A stretch of DNA of 64,000 nt from Catellatospora sp. IY07-71 (lineage in GTDB: Bacteria > Actinomycetota > Actinomycetes > Mycobacteriales > Micromonosporaceae), in NCBI RefSeq assembly GCF_018326265.1, contig NZ_AP023360.1:660501-724500 (forward strand), in the 5' to 3' direction. Below, piece after piece: positions 17,255 through 25,410 of the stretch. The notes under the pieces were generated by a model. The model made no database searches and was not told where the DNA came from. It was given only the letters and a program-made list of their open reading frames with translations. Each line of letters begins with the position of its first letter. The first letter of the stretch is position 1. Position numbers and translations under genes: made by a program.

Positions 17255-19639
17255 TCAGATCCGCTCCAGGGGCGCGTGCCGCAGCACCAGCCACAGCACC
17301 TGGTCGCCGAAGTCGACCTGCGCCTGAGCGCGGGCACCCGTGCCCTGCACGGCCAGCACCCGGCCCAGCCCGTAGCGCTGGTGGTTGACCCGGTCGCCGG
17401 CCGACACCGAGGGCGGCGCCGCGGCCAGGTCGCTCGCGGTGGCCAGCTTGCTCGGGTCCACCCCGATGCGGCTCGCCAGTGCCGCCGCGCGGGCGGTGTT
17501 GCCCACGAAGCCGGAGGCCGGCCGCTCCTGCGCGCGCTCCCGGCCGCCGATGCCGCCGCGACCCCATGACGTGTACGAGCTCTCGGTGCGCTGCCAGTCG
17601 AGCAGCTCCGGCGGCAGCTCCTCCAGGAAGCGCGACGCCGGGTTGTACTGCGGCTGCCCCCACGCCGACCGGGTCACCGCGCGCGACAGGTAGAGCCGGC
17701 GCCGGGCGCGGGTGATGCCGACGTACGCCAGCCGCCGCTCCTCCTCCAGCTCCTTGACCTCGCCCAGCGAGCGCAGGTGCGGGAAGACGCCGTCCTCCAG
17801 GCCGGTCAGGAACACCACCGGGAACTCCAGTCCCTTGGCGGTGTGCAGCGTCATCAGGGTGACCACGCCCTGGTGCTCCGGGTCGTCGGCGGGCACCTGG
17901 TCGGCGTCGGCGACCAGCGCCACCTGCTCCAGGAAGCCGTCCAGGGTGGGCGTCTCGTCGGCCGCGGCGGTGCGCTCGGCGTACTCCCGGGCCACGCTGA
18001 CGAGCTCCTGGAGGTTCTCCACCCGGCCCTCGTCCTGCGGGTCCAGGCTCGCCTCCAGCTCGGCCAGCAGCCCGGACCGGGTCAGGATCAGCTCCAGCAC
18101 CTGCTCCGGCGGGGCCGTGCGGGCCAGCTCGCGGGCCTCGTCCAGCATCGCCAGGAACTCGCCGATCGAGTTGACCGCCCGGGTCGAGATGCCCGGCGCG
18201 TCGGCCGCCCGGCGCAGCGCGGCGCCGAAGGAGACCCGCTCCCGCGCGGCCAGCGCCTCGACCACCGCCTCGGCCCGGTCGCCCAGGCCGCGCTTGGGCG
18301 TGTTGATGATCCGCCGCATGCTGACGGTGTCGTCCTCGTTGGCGATCGCGCGCAGGTAGGCCAGCGCGTCGCGGACCTCCTTGCGCTCGTAGAAGCGCAC
18401 CCCGCCGACGACCTTGTAGGGCAGGCCGAGCCGGATGAAGATGTCCTCGAAGACCCGGGACTGGGCGTTGGTGCGGTAGAACACCGCCACGTCGCCCGGC
18501 CGGGCGGACCCGGCGTCGGTGAGCCGGTCGATCTCGCGGGCCACCCAGTCGGCCTCGGCGTGCTCGTTGTCGGCGACGTAGCCCACGATCTGCTCGCCCG
18601 CGCCCTGGTCGCTCCACAGCCGCTTGGGCTTGCGGTCGCTGTTGCGGTCGATGACCGCGTTGGCCGCGCTCAGGATGGTCTGCGTGGAGCGGTAGTTCTG
18701 CTCCAGCAGGATGGTGCGCGCCTGCGGGTAGTCCCGCTCGAACTCCAGGATGTTGCGGATGGTCGCGCCGCGGAAGGCGTAGATCGACTGGTCCGCGTCG
18801 CCGACCACGCACAGCTCGCCGGTGTCCCCCACCAGCTCCTTGACCAGCACGTACTGCGCGTGGTTGGTGTCCTGATACTCGTCGACGAGCACGTGCCGGA
18901 AGCGGCGCCGGTATTTCTCGGTGACCTCGGGCTTGGCCTGGAGCAGGTGCACCGTGCGCATGATGATGTCGTCGAAGTCGAGCGCCTGCGCCTGCTGCAG
19001 CCGCTGCTGGTAGAGCTTGTACGCCTCGGCCAGCACCCGCTCGGCGGGCCCGTGCGGCGAGAACGCCTCCGGGTCGATCAGCTCGTTCTTCAGGTTCGAC
19101 ACCTGCGCGGCCAGGCTGCGCGGCGGGTAGCGCTTCGGGTCGAGGTCCAGCTCGCGGGAGACCAGCTGCATCAGCCGGCGCGAGTCGTCGGCGTCATAGA
19201 TGGTGAACGACGACTTCAGCCCGGCGTGCTCGTGCTCCGCGCGCAGGATGCGCAGGCAGGCGGAGTGGAAGGTGGAGACCCACATCAGCCGGGCCCGGCC
19301 GCCCACCTGGGCGGCGACGCGCTCGCGCAGCTCGCCCGCCGCCTTGTTGGTGAAGGTGATGGCCAGGATCTCACCCGGGTGCACCTCGCGAGCGGCCAGC
19401 AGGTACGCGATGCGCTGGGTCAGCACGCGGGTCTTGCCGGAGCCGGCGCCCGCGACGATCAGCAGCGGGGTGCCCTCATGGGTGACCGCCGCGCGCTGCG
19501 GCTCGTTCAGGCCCTCCAGCAGCGTGGCGATCCGCGCCGCCGGGTCGGCGGCGGCACCGCGGGCGTTTCCGCTGGTGACAGCGGCGCCGACCGGGTTGCC
19601 GGGCGGCTTCTGTTCGGGGAGGTCGAAGAGAGCTTGCAT
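17255..19639 (-). CDS. pcrA: UvrD/PcrA-type ATP-dependent DNA helicase
   Basis: 794-residue superfamily 1A helicase (3'-5') used in nucleotide excision repair and in clearing RecA or stalled complexes. Walker A is GAGSGKT (64-71 region) in VAGAGSGKTRVLTQR, motif II is DEYQDTN, motif III GDADQSIYAFRGA and motif VI VGITRARRRLYLS. The C-terminal tail with the KVNHQRYG-like VNHQRYGLGRVL is the PcrA-typical Tudor-like segment that contacts RNA polymerase in homologues. It stands alone on the minus strand, with a terminator behind it and a 219-bp divergent promoter region to the nucleotidase. Confidence 0.96.
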   Translation of the reverse strand: MQALFDLPEQKPPGNPVGAAVTSGNARGAAADPAARIATLLEGLNEPQRAAVTHEGTPLLIVAGAGSGKTRVLTQRIAYLLAAREVHPGEILAITFTNKAAGELRERVAAQVGGRARLMWVSTFHSACLRILRAEHEHAGLKSSFTIYDADDSRRLMQLVSRELDLDPKRYPPRSLAAQVSNLKNELIDPEAFSPHGPAERVLAEAYKLYQQRLQQAQALDFDDIIMRTVHLLQAKPEVTEKYRRRFRHVLVDEYQDTNHAQYVLVKELVGDTGELCVVGDADQSIYAFRGATIRNILEFERDYPQARTILLEQNYRSTQTILSAANAVIDRNSDRKPKRLWSDQGAGEQIVGYVADNEHAEADWVAREIDRLTDAGSARPGDVAVFYRTNAQSRVFEDIFIRLGLPYKVVGGVRFYERKEVRDALAYLRAIANEDDTVSMRRIINTPKRGLGDRAEAVVEALAARERVSFGAALRRAADAPGISTRAVNSIGEFLAMLDEARELARTAPPEQVLELILTRSGLLAELEASLDPQDEGRVENLQELVSVAREYAERTAAADETPTLDGFLEQVALVADADQVPADDPEHQGVVTLMTLHTAKGLEFPVVFLTGLEDGVFPHLRSLGEVKELEEERRLAYVGITRARRRLYLSRAVTRSAWGQPQYNPASRFLEELPPELLDWQRTESSYTSWGRGGIGGRERAQERPASGFVGNTARAAALASRIGVDPSKLATASDLAAAPPSVSAGDRVNHQRYGLGRVLAVQGTGARAQAQVDFGDQVLWLVLRHAPLERI

Positions 19640-19817
19640 CGTCTGGAGAGTCTATGCGCCGCCTCCGACACCGGCCTCTCCCGCCCGGCCCGCCCCAGCC
19701 GGCCGCGGCGGGTCGGCCCGCGCCCGCAACCCGCCCGTGACGTTTTGGTCGCGGGAGTATCACCGGGCGGCCGTAGCGCCGTGGAAACGGATGCGCAAGG
19801 ATGCCTTCATACCCTCA

Positions 19818-19839
19818 CATCGCGCGCTGTTGCGCGATG
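19818..19839 (+). promoter_or_regulatory. Hairpin in the 5' leader of the 5'-nucleotidase gene
   Basis: CATCGCGC (19818-19825) pairs perfectly with GCGCGATG (19832-19839). The GGAGG ribosome-binding site begins only 8 nt downstream, so the hairpin could tune translation or be an operator at the promoter. Confidence 0.45.
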
Positions 19840-19858
19840 CAGACTATGGAGGCCCCCC

Positions 19859-21706
19859 ATGAATCACCCCCGTTCTCGGGGCTGGGCAGGCAAAACACGG
19901 CACCTGGCGATACCGGCGCTGGCGCTGGCCGTGGTGGCGACGATTCCGCTGAGCAGCGGCTCGGGCGCCTCTTCCGCACCGGCCGCGGCGTGGACCCCGC
20001 TGTCCCCCGTCTCGGTCAACCTCGCCGCGGCCCCCGAGGGCCAGACGGCGGCCGGCAACCTGCTGGCGTTCAACGACTTCCACGGCGCGATCGACCCGCC
20101 GACCGGCAGCGGCGCGGCCGTGCTCGGCACCCCCGCCGGCGGCGTGGAATACCTGGCGCACTGGGTGAAGAAGCTGCGCGCCGAGGGCGAGGCGGCCGGC
20201 CAGAAGGTCATCACCGTCGGCGCCGGCGACATGATCGGCGCCACCCCGCTGGTCAGCGCCGCGTTCCACGACGAGCCGTCGATCGAGCTGCTGAGCGAGC
20301 TGGGCCTGGACGTCACCTCGGTGGGCAACCACGAGTTCGACGAGGGCGTCACCGAGCTCAAGCGGATGCAGCACGGCGGCTGCCACCCGGTGGAGGGCTG
20401 CTTCGCGGGCGACGGGTTCGACGGCGCGGAGTTCCAGTACCTCGCCGCGAACGTCACCGACAAGCGCACCAAGCTGCCGATCCTGCCCCCGGTCGAGGTG
20501 AAGCTCATCGGCGGCGTGCCGGTCGGCTTCATCGGCATGACGCTGGAGGGCACCCCGTCCATCGTCAACCCGGCCGGCATCACCACCGTCGACTTCCGCG
20601 ACGAGGTCGAGACGGCGAACCTGTGGAGCGGGCTGCTGCGCCTGCTCGGCGTGAAGGCCCAGGTGCTGCTGCTGCACGAGGGCGGCCAGCAGGGCCCGAC
20701 CGGCAACGTCTCCACCTGTGACGGCTTCACCGGCGTGATCTCGCCGATCGTGGCCGGGCTGCGCGACGAGATCGGCGTGGTGGTCTCCGGGCACACCCAC
20801 CGCTTCTACACCTGCTCGCTGCCCAACAAGTCGGGCAAGCCGGTGGTCGTGACCAGCGCGGGCACCAACGGCCAGCTGGTCACCGACATCACGGTGGAGC
20901 TGGACAGGCACACCCGCACGTTCACCTCGATCACGGCGCAGAACGTGATCGTCGAGAACGGCGTGCGCAACCCGGACGGCACCTGGCAGAGCACCGCGCC
21001 GAACGTGTTCGTGCGCAACCCCGCGCTGGTCGACCCGGCCGCCAAGGTGATCGCGGACAAGTACCGCGCCGCCGTGGCGCCGCTGGCCAACCGCGTGGTC
21101 GGCAGCATCTCCGCGGACATCGTCCGGGACGCGAAGCCGAGCGGCGAGAGCCCGCTGGGCGACGTCATCGCCGACGCGCAGCTGGCGTACACGGCCTCGG
21201 CCGGGGCGCAGCTCGCCCTGATGAACCCGGGCGGCATCCGGGCCCCGCTCACCTACGCCAACTCCCCCGGCGGCGAGCCGGCCGGCCAGGTCACCTACGG
21301 CGAGGCGTTCACCGTGCAGCCGTTCAACAACCTGGTCACCACCTACTCGCTGACCGGCGCGCAGCTCAAGGAGACGCTGGAGCAGCAGTGGGCCGGCTAC
21401 GCGGGCCAGACGACCACCAAGTTCCTCCAGGTATCGGCGGGCTTCACGTACTCGTACAACACCACGCTGCCGCTCGGCAGCCGGGTCTCCGACCTGAAGC
21501 TCAACGGGACGGCGATCGACCCGGCGGCGACCTACCTCGTCACGACGAACGACTTCCTGGCCAACGGCGGCGACGGCTTCACCACGCTGACCGGCGGCAC
21601 GGGCCGGGTGTACGCGCCCGGTTTCGACGTCGACGCGCTGGTGGCGTACCTCGCGGCGGGCCCGGTGCAGCCGGGTCCGGCGGACCGGATCACCAAGCTC
21701 GGCTGA
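19859..21706 (+). CDS. Secreted bifunctional metallophosphatase/5'-nucleotidase
   Basis: 615 residues from ATG 19859 (GGAGG 6 nt upstream; the frame is open far 5' but the signal peptide fixes the start). The N-terminus is a long signal peptide (RHLAIPALALAVVATIPL). The calcineurin-like metallophosphatase domain shows FNDFHG (Asp73, His75), GDMIGATP, GNHEFDEG and GHTH. The C-terminal 5'-nucleotidase domain shows PLGDVIADA, MNPGGIRAPL and YGEAFTVQPF, the substrate-binding half. UshA-type enzymes release nucleosides and phosphate from extracellular nucleotides. No cell-wall anchor is visible, so it is probably released. Confidence 0.93.
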   Translation: MNHPRSRGWAGKTRHLAIPALALAVVATIPLSSGSGASSAPAAAWTPLSPVSVNLAAAPEGQTAAGNLLAFNDFHGAIDPPTGSGAAVLGTPAGGVEYLAHWVKKLRAEGEAAGQKVITVGAGDMIGATPLVSAAFHDEPSIELLSELGLDVTSVGNHEFDEGVTELKRMQHGGCHPVEGCFAGDGFDGAEFQYLAANVTDKRTKLPILPPVEVKLIGGVPVGFIGMTLEGTPSIVNPAGITTVDFRDEVETANLWSGLLRLLGVKAQVLLLHEGGQQGPTGNVSTCDGFTGVISPIVAGLRDEIGVVVSGHTHRFYTCSLPNKSGKPVVVTSAGTNGQLVTDITVELDRHTRTFTSITAQNVIVENGVRNPDGTWQSTAPNVFVRNPALVDPAAKVIADKYRAAVAPLANRVVGSISADIVRDAKPSGESPLGDVIADAQLAYTASAGAQLALMNPGGIRAPLTYANSPGGEPAGQVTYGEAFTVQPFNNLVTTYSLTGAQLKETLEQQWAGYAGQTTTKFLQVSAGFTYSYNTTLPLGSRVSDLKLNGTAIDPAATYLVTTNDFLANGGDGFTTLTGGTGRVYAPGFDVDALVAYLAAGPVQPGPADRITKLG

Positions 21707-21738
21707 CGGACCGAGGTCTCACATGATGGTCGGCGTGC

Positions 21739-21773
21739 TTGCGCCGCGGGGTATGCATGGCATACTTGGCGAC
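21739..21773 (+). promoter_or_regulatory. Promoter of the chorismate mutase leader transcript
   Basis: A -35-like TTGCGC (21739-21744) and -10-like CATACT (21761-21766) are separated by 16 bp. A transcript would start about 21773, at or next to the GTG of the leader peptide. A perfect inverted repeat GTATGC-ATG-GCATAC (21751-21765) overlaps the -10 and could be an operator. Confidence 0.55.
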
Positions 21774-21839
21774 GTGATCAAGCAGGCGTTCTACTTTACC
21801 TATGGCTCCGGGAACCCGGCAGTCGTAGGTCGCCGCTGA
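21774..21839 (+). CDS. Phe/Tyr-rich leader peptide of the chorismate mutase gene
   Basis: A 21-codon frame from GTG 21774 to TGA 21837-21839 encodes VIKQAFYFTYGSGNPAVVGR plus a final Arg. Four of five consecutive residues (codons 21789-21803: TTC TAC TTT ACC TAT) are Phe or Tyr, the end products of the pathway opened by the downstream gene. ATG 21753 in the same frame would add seven residues, but it overlaps the -10 element. There is no good ribosome-binding site, which fits a leaderless mRNA. The product itself probably has no function; its translation is the sensor. Confidence 0.72.
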   Translation: MIKQAFYFTYGSGNPAVVGRR

Positions 21840-21888
21840 GCACGCAGACCTGACGAAAAGCCCCGGGCTCCCAGAGCCCGGGGCTTTT
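21808..21888 (+). terminator. Transcription attenuator: alternative hairpins and intrinsic terminator
   Basis: The terminator is a perfect 15-bp stem, 21856-21870 with 21874-21888, ending in TTTT. Upstream, CCGG at 21808-21811 can pair with CCGG at 21816-21819 just behind the Phe/Tyr codons. CCCGG at 21815-21819 can instead pair with CCGGG at 21863-21867 inside the terminator's left arm, enclosing a small AGGTC/GACCT hairpin (21827-21831 with 21847-21851). A ribosome stalled on the aromatic codons would cover 21808-21812 and favour this antiterminator. The pairings are read by eye. Confidence 0.7.
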
Positions 21889-21936
21889 CAGCATCTCCGG
21901 GCCGCTGGTGAGCGACGATCCCACTGAGGAGTTCCG

Positions 21937-22221
21937 ATGAGCGCCATCGCCCACGAGACCGGCACCACCGCACCCGAGGCGGCCGGTGAGATCACCTCGA
22001 TGCGGGAACGCATCGACCAGATCGACGCCGCCCTCATCGCGCTGTGGAAGGAACGCGCGCTGATCTCGCAACAGGTCGGCAAGACCCGCGTCGCCTCCGG
22101 CGGCACCCGCCTGGTGCTCAGCCGGGAACGCGAGATCATGGACCGCTTCCGCGAGGAGCTCGGCCCCGACGGCACCCAGCTGGCCCTGCTCATCCTGCGC
22201 GCGGGTCGCGGCCCGCTCTGA
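21937..22221 (+). CDS. Chorismate mutase (AroQ-delta type)
   Basis: 94 residues, intracellular (no signal peptide). It converts chorismate to prephenate, the first step committed to Phe and Tyr. The helical AroQ pattern is clear: MRERIDQIDAALIALWKER, then VGKTR, then ASGGTRLVLSRER, and a C-terminus ELGPDG...LRAGRGPL. As I recall it, the M. tuberculosis enzyme Rv0948c has nearly the same C-terminus, which there contacts and is activated by DAHP synthase; the same may hold here. GAGGAG lies 5 nt before ATG 21937. Expression is probably controlled by the attenuator immediately upstream. Confidence 0.92.
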   Translation: MSAIAHETGTTAPEAAGEITSMRERIDQIDAALIALWKERALISQQVGKTRVASGGTRLVLSREREIMDRFREELGPDGTQLALLILRAGRGPL

Positions 22222-22244
22222 GCTGGGACATGCTCGCCGGCTAC

Positions 22245-22299
22245 CGCGGGCGGTGGACCGCACATGCACAGGGCACCGCCCGCGACGCGGACGGTGCCC
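22245..22299. terminator. Overlapping hairpins between chorismate mutase and the second peptide importer
   Basis: CGCGGGCGGTG (22245-22255) pairs perfectly with CACCGCCCGCG (22274-22284). An alternative stem pairs AGGGCACCG (about 22270-22278) with CGGTGCCCT (about 22291-22299); the two are mutually exclusive. It sits between convergent genes. Confidence 0.6.
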
Positions 22300-22377
22300 T
22301 GCTCTATGTTGACCCGGTGGCGGGCGGTCAGGCCGGAGGCTCAACCCAACCGACCGTCCGCCATCGGGAGACATCAC

Positions 22378-23385
22378 CTACCCCGCGTGCACCACGTCCC
22401 TGACCTCGGCGAAGTGGCACGCGCTCGGGTGCGGCGACTTGGCGCTGACCTGCAGCAGCGGCGGCGTCGTCGCGCAGATCTCCTGGGCCTTCCAGCACCG
22501 GGTGCGGAAGCGGCAGCCCGACGGCGGGTTGGCCGGCGACGGCACGTCGCCCTCCAGCCGGATCACCGTCTTGTGCTGACGCGCCGTCGGGTCCGGCACC
22601 GGCACCGCGGACAGCAGCGCCTGCGTGTACGGGTGCGTCGGCGTGTCGTAGATCTCGTCGTCGGTGCCCAGCTCGACCATCTTGCCGAGGTACATCACGC
22701 CCACCCGGTCGGCGATGTGGCGCACCACCGACAGGTCGTGGGCGATGAAGATGTACGACAGGTTGAAGTCCCGCTGCAGCCCGTCCAGCAGGTTCATGAC
22801 CTGCGCCTGGATCGACACGTCGAGCGCCGACACCGGCTCGTCGCAGACGATGATCTCCGGACGCAGCGCCAGCGCGCGGGCGATGCCGATGCGCTGCCGC
22901 TGGCCGCCCGAGAACTGGTGCGGGTAGCGGTTGATGTGCTCGGGGTTGAGCCCGACCACGTCCAGCAGCTCCTGCACCTTCCGGCGCCGGTCGCCCTTGG
23001 GCGCGGCGTCGGTGTGGATCTCGAACGGCTCGCCGATGATGTCGCCGACCGTCATCCGGGGGTTGAGCGAGGTGTACGGGTCCTGCATGACCAGCTGGAT
23101 GTTGCGGCGCAGCTTGCGCTGCTCCGCCGCGGACAGCCGCAGCACGTCCCGGCCCTGGTAGCGGATCGACCCGGCGGTCGGCTTCTCCAGGTTCATCAGC
23201 AGCTTGGCCAGCGTCGACTTGCCGCAGCCGGACTCGCCGACGATGCCCAGGGTCTCACCCTTGTGCAGGTCCAGCGAGACGCCGTCCACCGCCTTGATCT
23301 GCCCGACCGTCTTCTTGAAGAGGACACCCTGGCGGATCGGGAAGTGCTTGACCAGGTCGCGTACTTCGAGGATCACGTCACTCAC
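22378..23385 (-). CDS. Peptide ABC transporter ATP-binding protein (DppF/OppF family), second copy
   Basis: 335-residue ATPase with Walker A GESGCGKS, signature FSGGQRQR, Walker B IIVCDEP, FIAHD and the C-terminal CRFRTRC/ACHFAE block. Long stretches are identical to 3858-4901, for example [14 protein letters not shown] and [23 protein letters not shown] sequence. It is the last gene of a five-gene minus-strand operon (26405-28042 through here) and overlaps the DppD-type gene by 8 bp. Confidence 0.95.
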   Translation of the reverse strand: MSDVILEVRDLVKHFPIRQGVLFKKTVGQIKAVDGVSLDLHKGETLGIVGESGCGKSTLAKLLMNLEKPTAGSIRYQGRDVLRLSAAEQRKLRRNIQLVMQDPYTSLNPRMTVGDIIGEPFEIHTDAAPKGDRRRKVQELLDVVGLNPEHINRYPHQFSGGQRQRIGIARALALRPEIIVCDEPVSALDVSIQAQVMNLLDGLQRDFNLSYIFIAHDLSVVRHIADRVGVMYLGKMVELGTDDEIYDTPTHPYTQALLSAVPVPDPTARQHKTVIRLEGDVPSPANPPSGCRFRTRCWKAQEICATTPPLLQVSAKSPHPSACHFAEVRDVVHAG

Positions 23386-24412
23386 GGCCGACCAGCTCCT
23401 CTGCGAAGTGGCACGCGCTGGCCCGGTCGCCCAGCTGGATCAGCGCCGGCCGCTCGGCCGAGCAGATGTCGCGGGCCATCCGGCACCGGGGGTGGAACGC
23501 GCAGCCCGTGGGGATGCGCAGCAGGTTGGGCGGCAGGCCCTTGATGGTGTTGAGCTCCTGGCCCTTGAGGTCCAGGCGCGGCAGCGAGTCCAGCAGCGCC
23601 ATCGTGTACGGGTGGCACGGCTTGGCGTACAGCGAGTGCACGTCGGCCTGCTCCACGATCCGCCCGGCGTACATGACCGCGATCCGGTCCGCGACGTCGG
23701 CGACCACGCCGAGGTCGTGCGTGATCAGGATCATGCCCATGTTCCGCTCGCGGCGGATCTCCGCGAGCAGGTCCATGATCTGCGCCTGCACCGTCACGTC
23801 GAGAGCCGTGGTCGGCTCGTCGGCGATCAGGATCTCCGGGTCCAGCGCCAGCGACATCGCGATCATCACGCGCTGCCGCATACCGCCGGAGAACTGGTGC
23901 GGGTAGTCGTTCACCCGCGTCGCCGCAGCCGGGATCTTGACCTGGTCCAGCAGCTCGATCGCGCGCTTCTTGCCGTCGGCGCGGCTCATGCCCCGCCGCT
24001 TGCGGTAGAGCTCGGCGATCTGGAACCCGACCGTGAAAACCGGGTTCAGCGCCGAAAGCGCGTCCTGGAAGACCATCGCGATGCCCTCGCCGCGGACGAG
24101 ACGGCGCTCGTCCTTGGGCATCTTGAGCAGGTCCTTGCCGCGGAAGCGGATCTCGCCGCCGGTCACGAAGCCCGGTGGGGTGTCCAGGATGCCCATGATG
24201 GTCTGCGCCGTGACGCTCTTGCCGGAGCCGGACTCGCCCAGCACCGCCAGCGTCTCGCCGGCGTCCACGTGGTACGACACGCCGTTGATGACCTTGGCGA
24301 TGCCGTCCCGGGTGCGGAACTCCACGTGCAGGTTCTCCACCTCGAGGAGGTGGTGGCCCGCCTTGCCGTCGGTGCCGAGGACCGGCGCCGTGTTCACCTT
24401 GATGTCCGTCAC
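23378..24412 (-). CDS. Peptide ABC transporter ATP-binding protein (DppD/OppD family), second copy
   Basis: 344 residues, the same length as its paralogue at 2840-3874. Walker A GESGSGKS, signature FSGGMRQR, Walker B ILIADEP, LITHD, and the C-terminal Cys cluster CAFHPRC...C...ACHFAE. Together with the 22378 product it forms the ATPase pair. The start lies 8 bp after the permease stop. Confidence 0.95.
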   Translation of the reverse strand: MTDIKVNTAPVLGTDGKAGHHLLEVENLHVEFRTRDGIAKVINGVSYHVDAGETLAVLGESGSGKSVTAQTIMGILDTPPGFVTGGEIRFRGKDLLKMPKDERRLVRGEGIAMVFQDALSALNPVFTVGFQIAELYRKRRGMSRADGKKRAIELLDQVKIPAAATRVNDYPHQFSGGMRQRVMIAMSLALDPEILIADEPTTALDVTVQAQIMDLLAEIRRERNMGMILITHDLGVVADVADRIAVMYAGRIVEQADVHSLYAKPCHPYTMALLDSLPRLDLKGQELNTIKGLPPNLLRIPTGCAFHPRCRMARDICSAERPALIQLGDRASACHFAEELVGRE

Positions 24413-24420
24413 GTCGCCTC

Positions 24421-25410
24421 CTAGCGCAGCTTCGGGTCGAGGGCGTCGCGTACGGCGTCACCGAGCATGACGAAGCTCAGCACCGCGACCACGAGGAACG
24501 CCGCGGGGAACGCCATCATGTACGGGGCGGGGTCCATGAAGTTGCGGCTCTCGCCGATCATGATGCCCCAGGAGACCACCGGCGGGCGCAGGCCGACACC
24601 GAGGAACGACAGCGTCGCCTCCGCGCCGATGTACGCACCGAGCGTGATCGTGCCGACGACGACCATCGGCGCCATGGCGTTGGGCAGGACGTGCCGGAAG
24701 ACGATCCGGCCCGGCCGGGCACCCAGCGCCTGGGCGGCGTGCACGTAGTCGAGCTGCTTGGTGGACAGCACCGACGCTCGCATGATGCGGGCGAAGGACG
24801 GCCAGCCCAGCACGATGAACGTCAGGATGACCAGCGAGGTGATCCGGAAGGCGCTCGGGTCGCTCTGCACCGACGCGAACGTCGACAGGATCACCAGCGC
24901 GCCGAGCACGAACGGCAGGCCGAGGAAGATGTCGCCGAAGCGGGCCAGCAGGGTGTCCGTCCAGCCGCCCAGGTAACCGCTCAGGATGCCGAAGAAGCCG
25001 CCCAGCAGCATGTTGCCGACCACCGCGAAGACGCCGACGACGATCGAGGCACGGGCGCCGTAGATGACCCGCGAGTAGATGTCCTGGCCCTGCACGTTGT
25101 AGCCGAACTGGCCGGTCTCGCCGAACTGGAACCACGCGCCGAAGTCCGGCTTCTCGAGGCTCTTGTTCAGGTCCGCCGCAGTGGGGCTGACCGAGCTGAA
25201 CAGCTGCGGGAACGCCGCCATCAGCACGAAGATGAAGATCAGGATCGCGGAGATCACGAACAGCGGCTTGCGGCGCAGCTCGTACCACGCGTCACTCCAC
25301 AGACCGCGGTTCTTCTCCTTGCGCGGAGCAGCCTCGGCGACGGCCGGGGTCGCCGGCACGGCGGTGGGCTCGGTGGGGCTGGTGGCGGTCGCCACCTCGG
25401 GGCTACTCAT
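24421..25410 (-). CDS. Peptide ABC transporter permease (DppC/OppC family), second copy
   Basis: 329 residues from ATG 25410. This start is chosen because it sits in ATGAGTAG, overlapping the stop of the upstream DppB-type gene; longer versions would run through it. A cytosolic head rich in Thr/Pro/Ala (about 60 residues) precedes LRRKPLFVISAILIFIFVLM and the transport core. The EAA loop contains DYVHAAQALGARPGRIVFRH. The end, ALDPKLR, matches the first copy. Confidence 0.94.
   Translation of the reverse strand: MSSPEVATATSPTEPTAVPATPAVAEAAPRKEKNRGLWSDAWYELRRKPLFVISAILIFIFVLMAAFPQLFSSVSPTAADLNKSLEKPDFGAWFQFGETGQFGYNVQGQDIYSRVIYGARASIVVGVFAVVGNMLLGGFFGILSGYLGGWTDTLLARFGDIFLGLPFVLGALVILSTFASVQSDPSAFRITSLVILTFIVLGWPSFARIMRASVLSTKQLDYVHAAQALGARPGRIVFRHVLPNAMAPMVVVGTITLGAYIGAEATLSFLGVGLRPPVVSWGIMIGESRNFMDPAPYMMAFPAAFLVVAVLSFVMLGDAVRDALDPKLR

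Noticed and set aside
17777..19858. In-frame upstream extension of the 5'-nucleotidase (would give 1309 residues)
   Set aside because: It runs antisense through pcrA, and the true start is fixed by GGAGG and a signal peptide at 19859.
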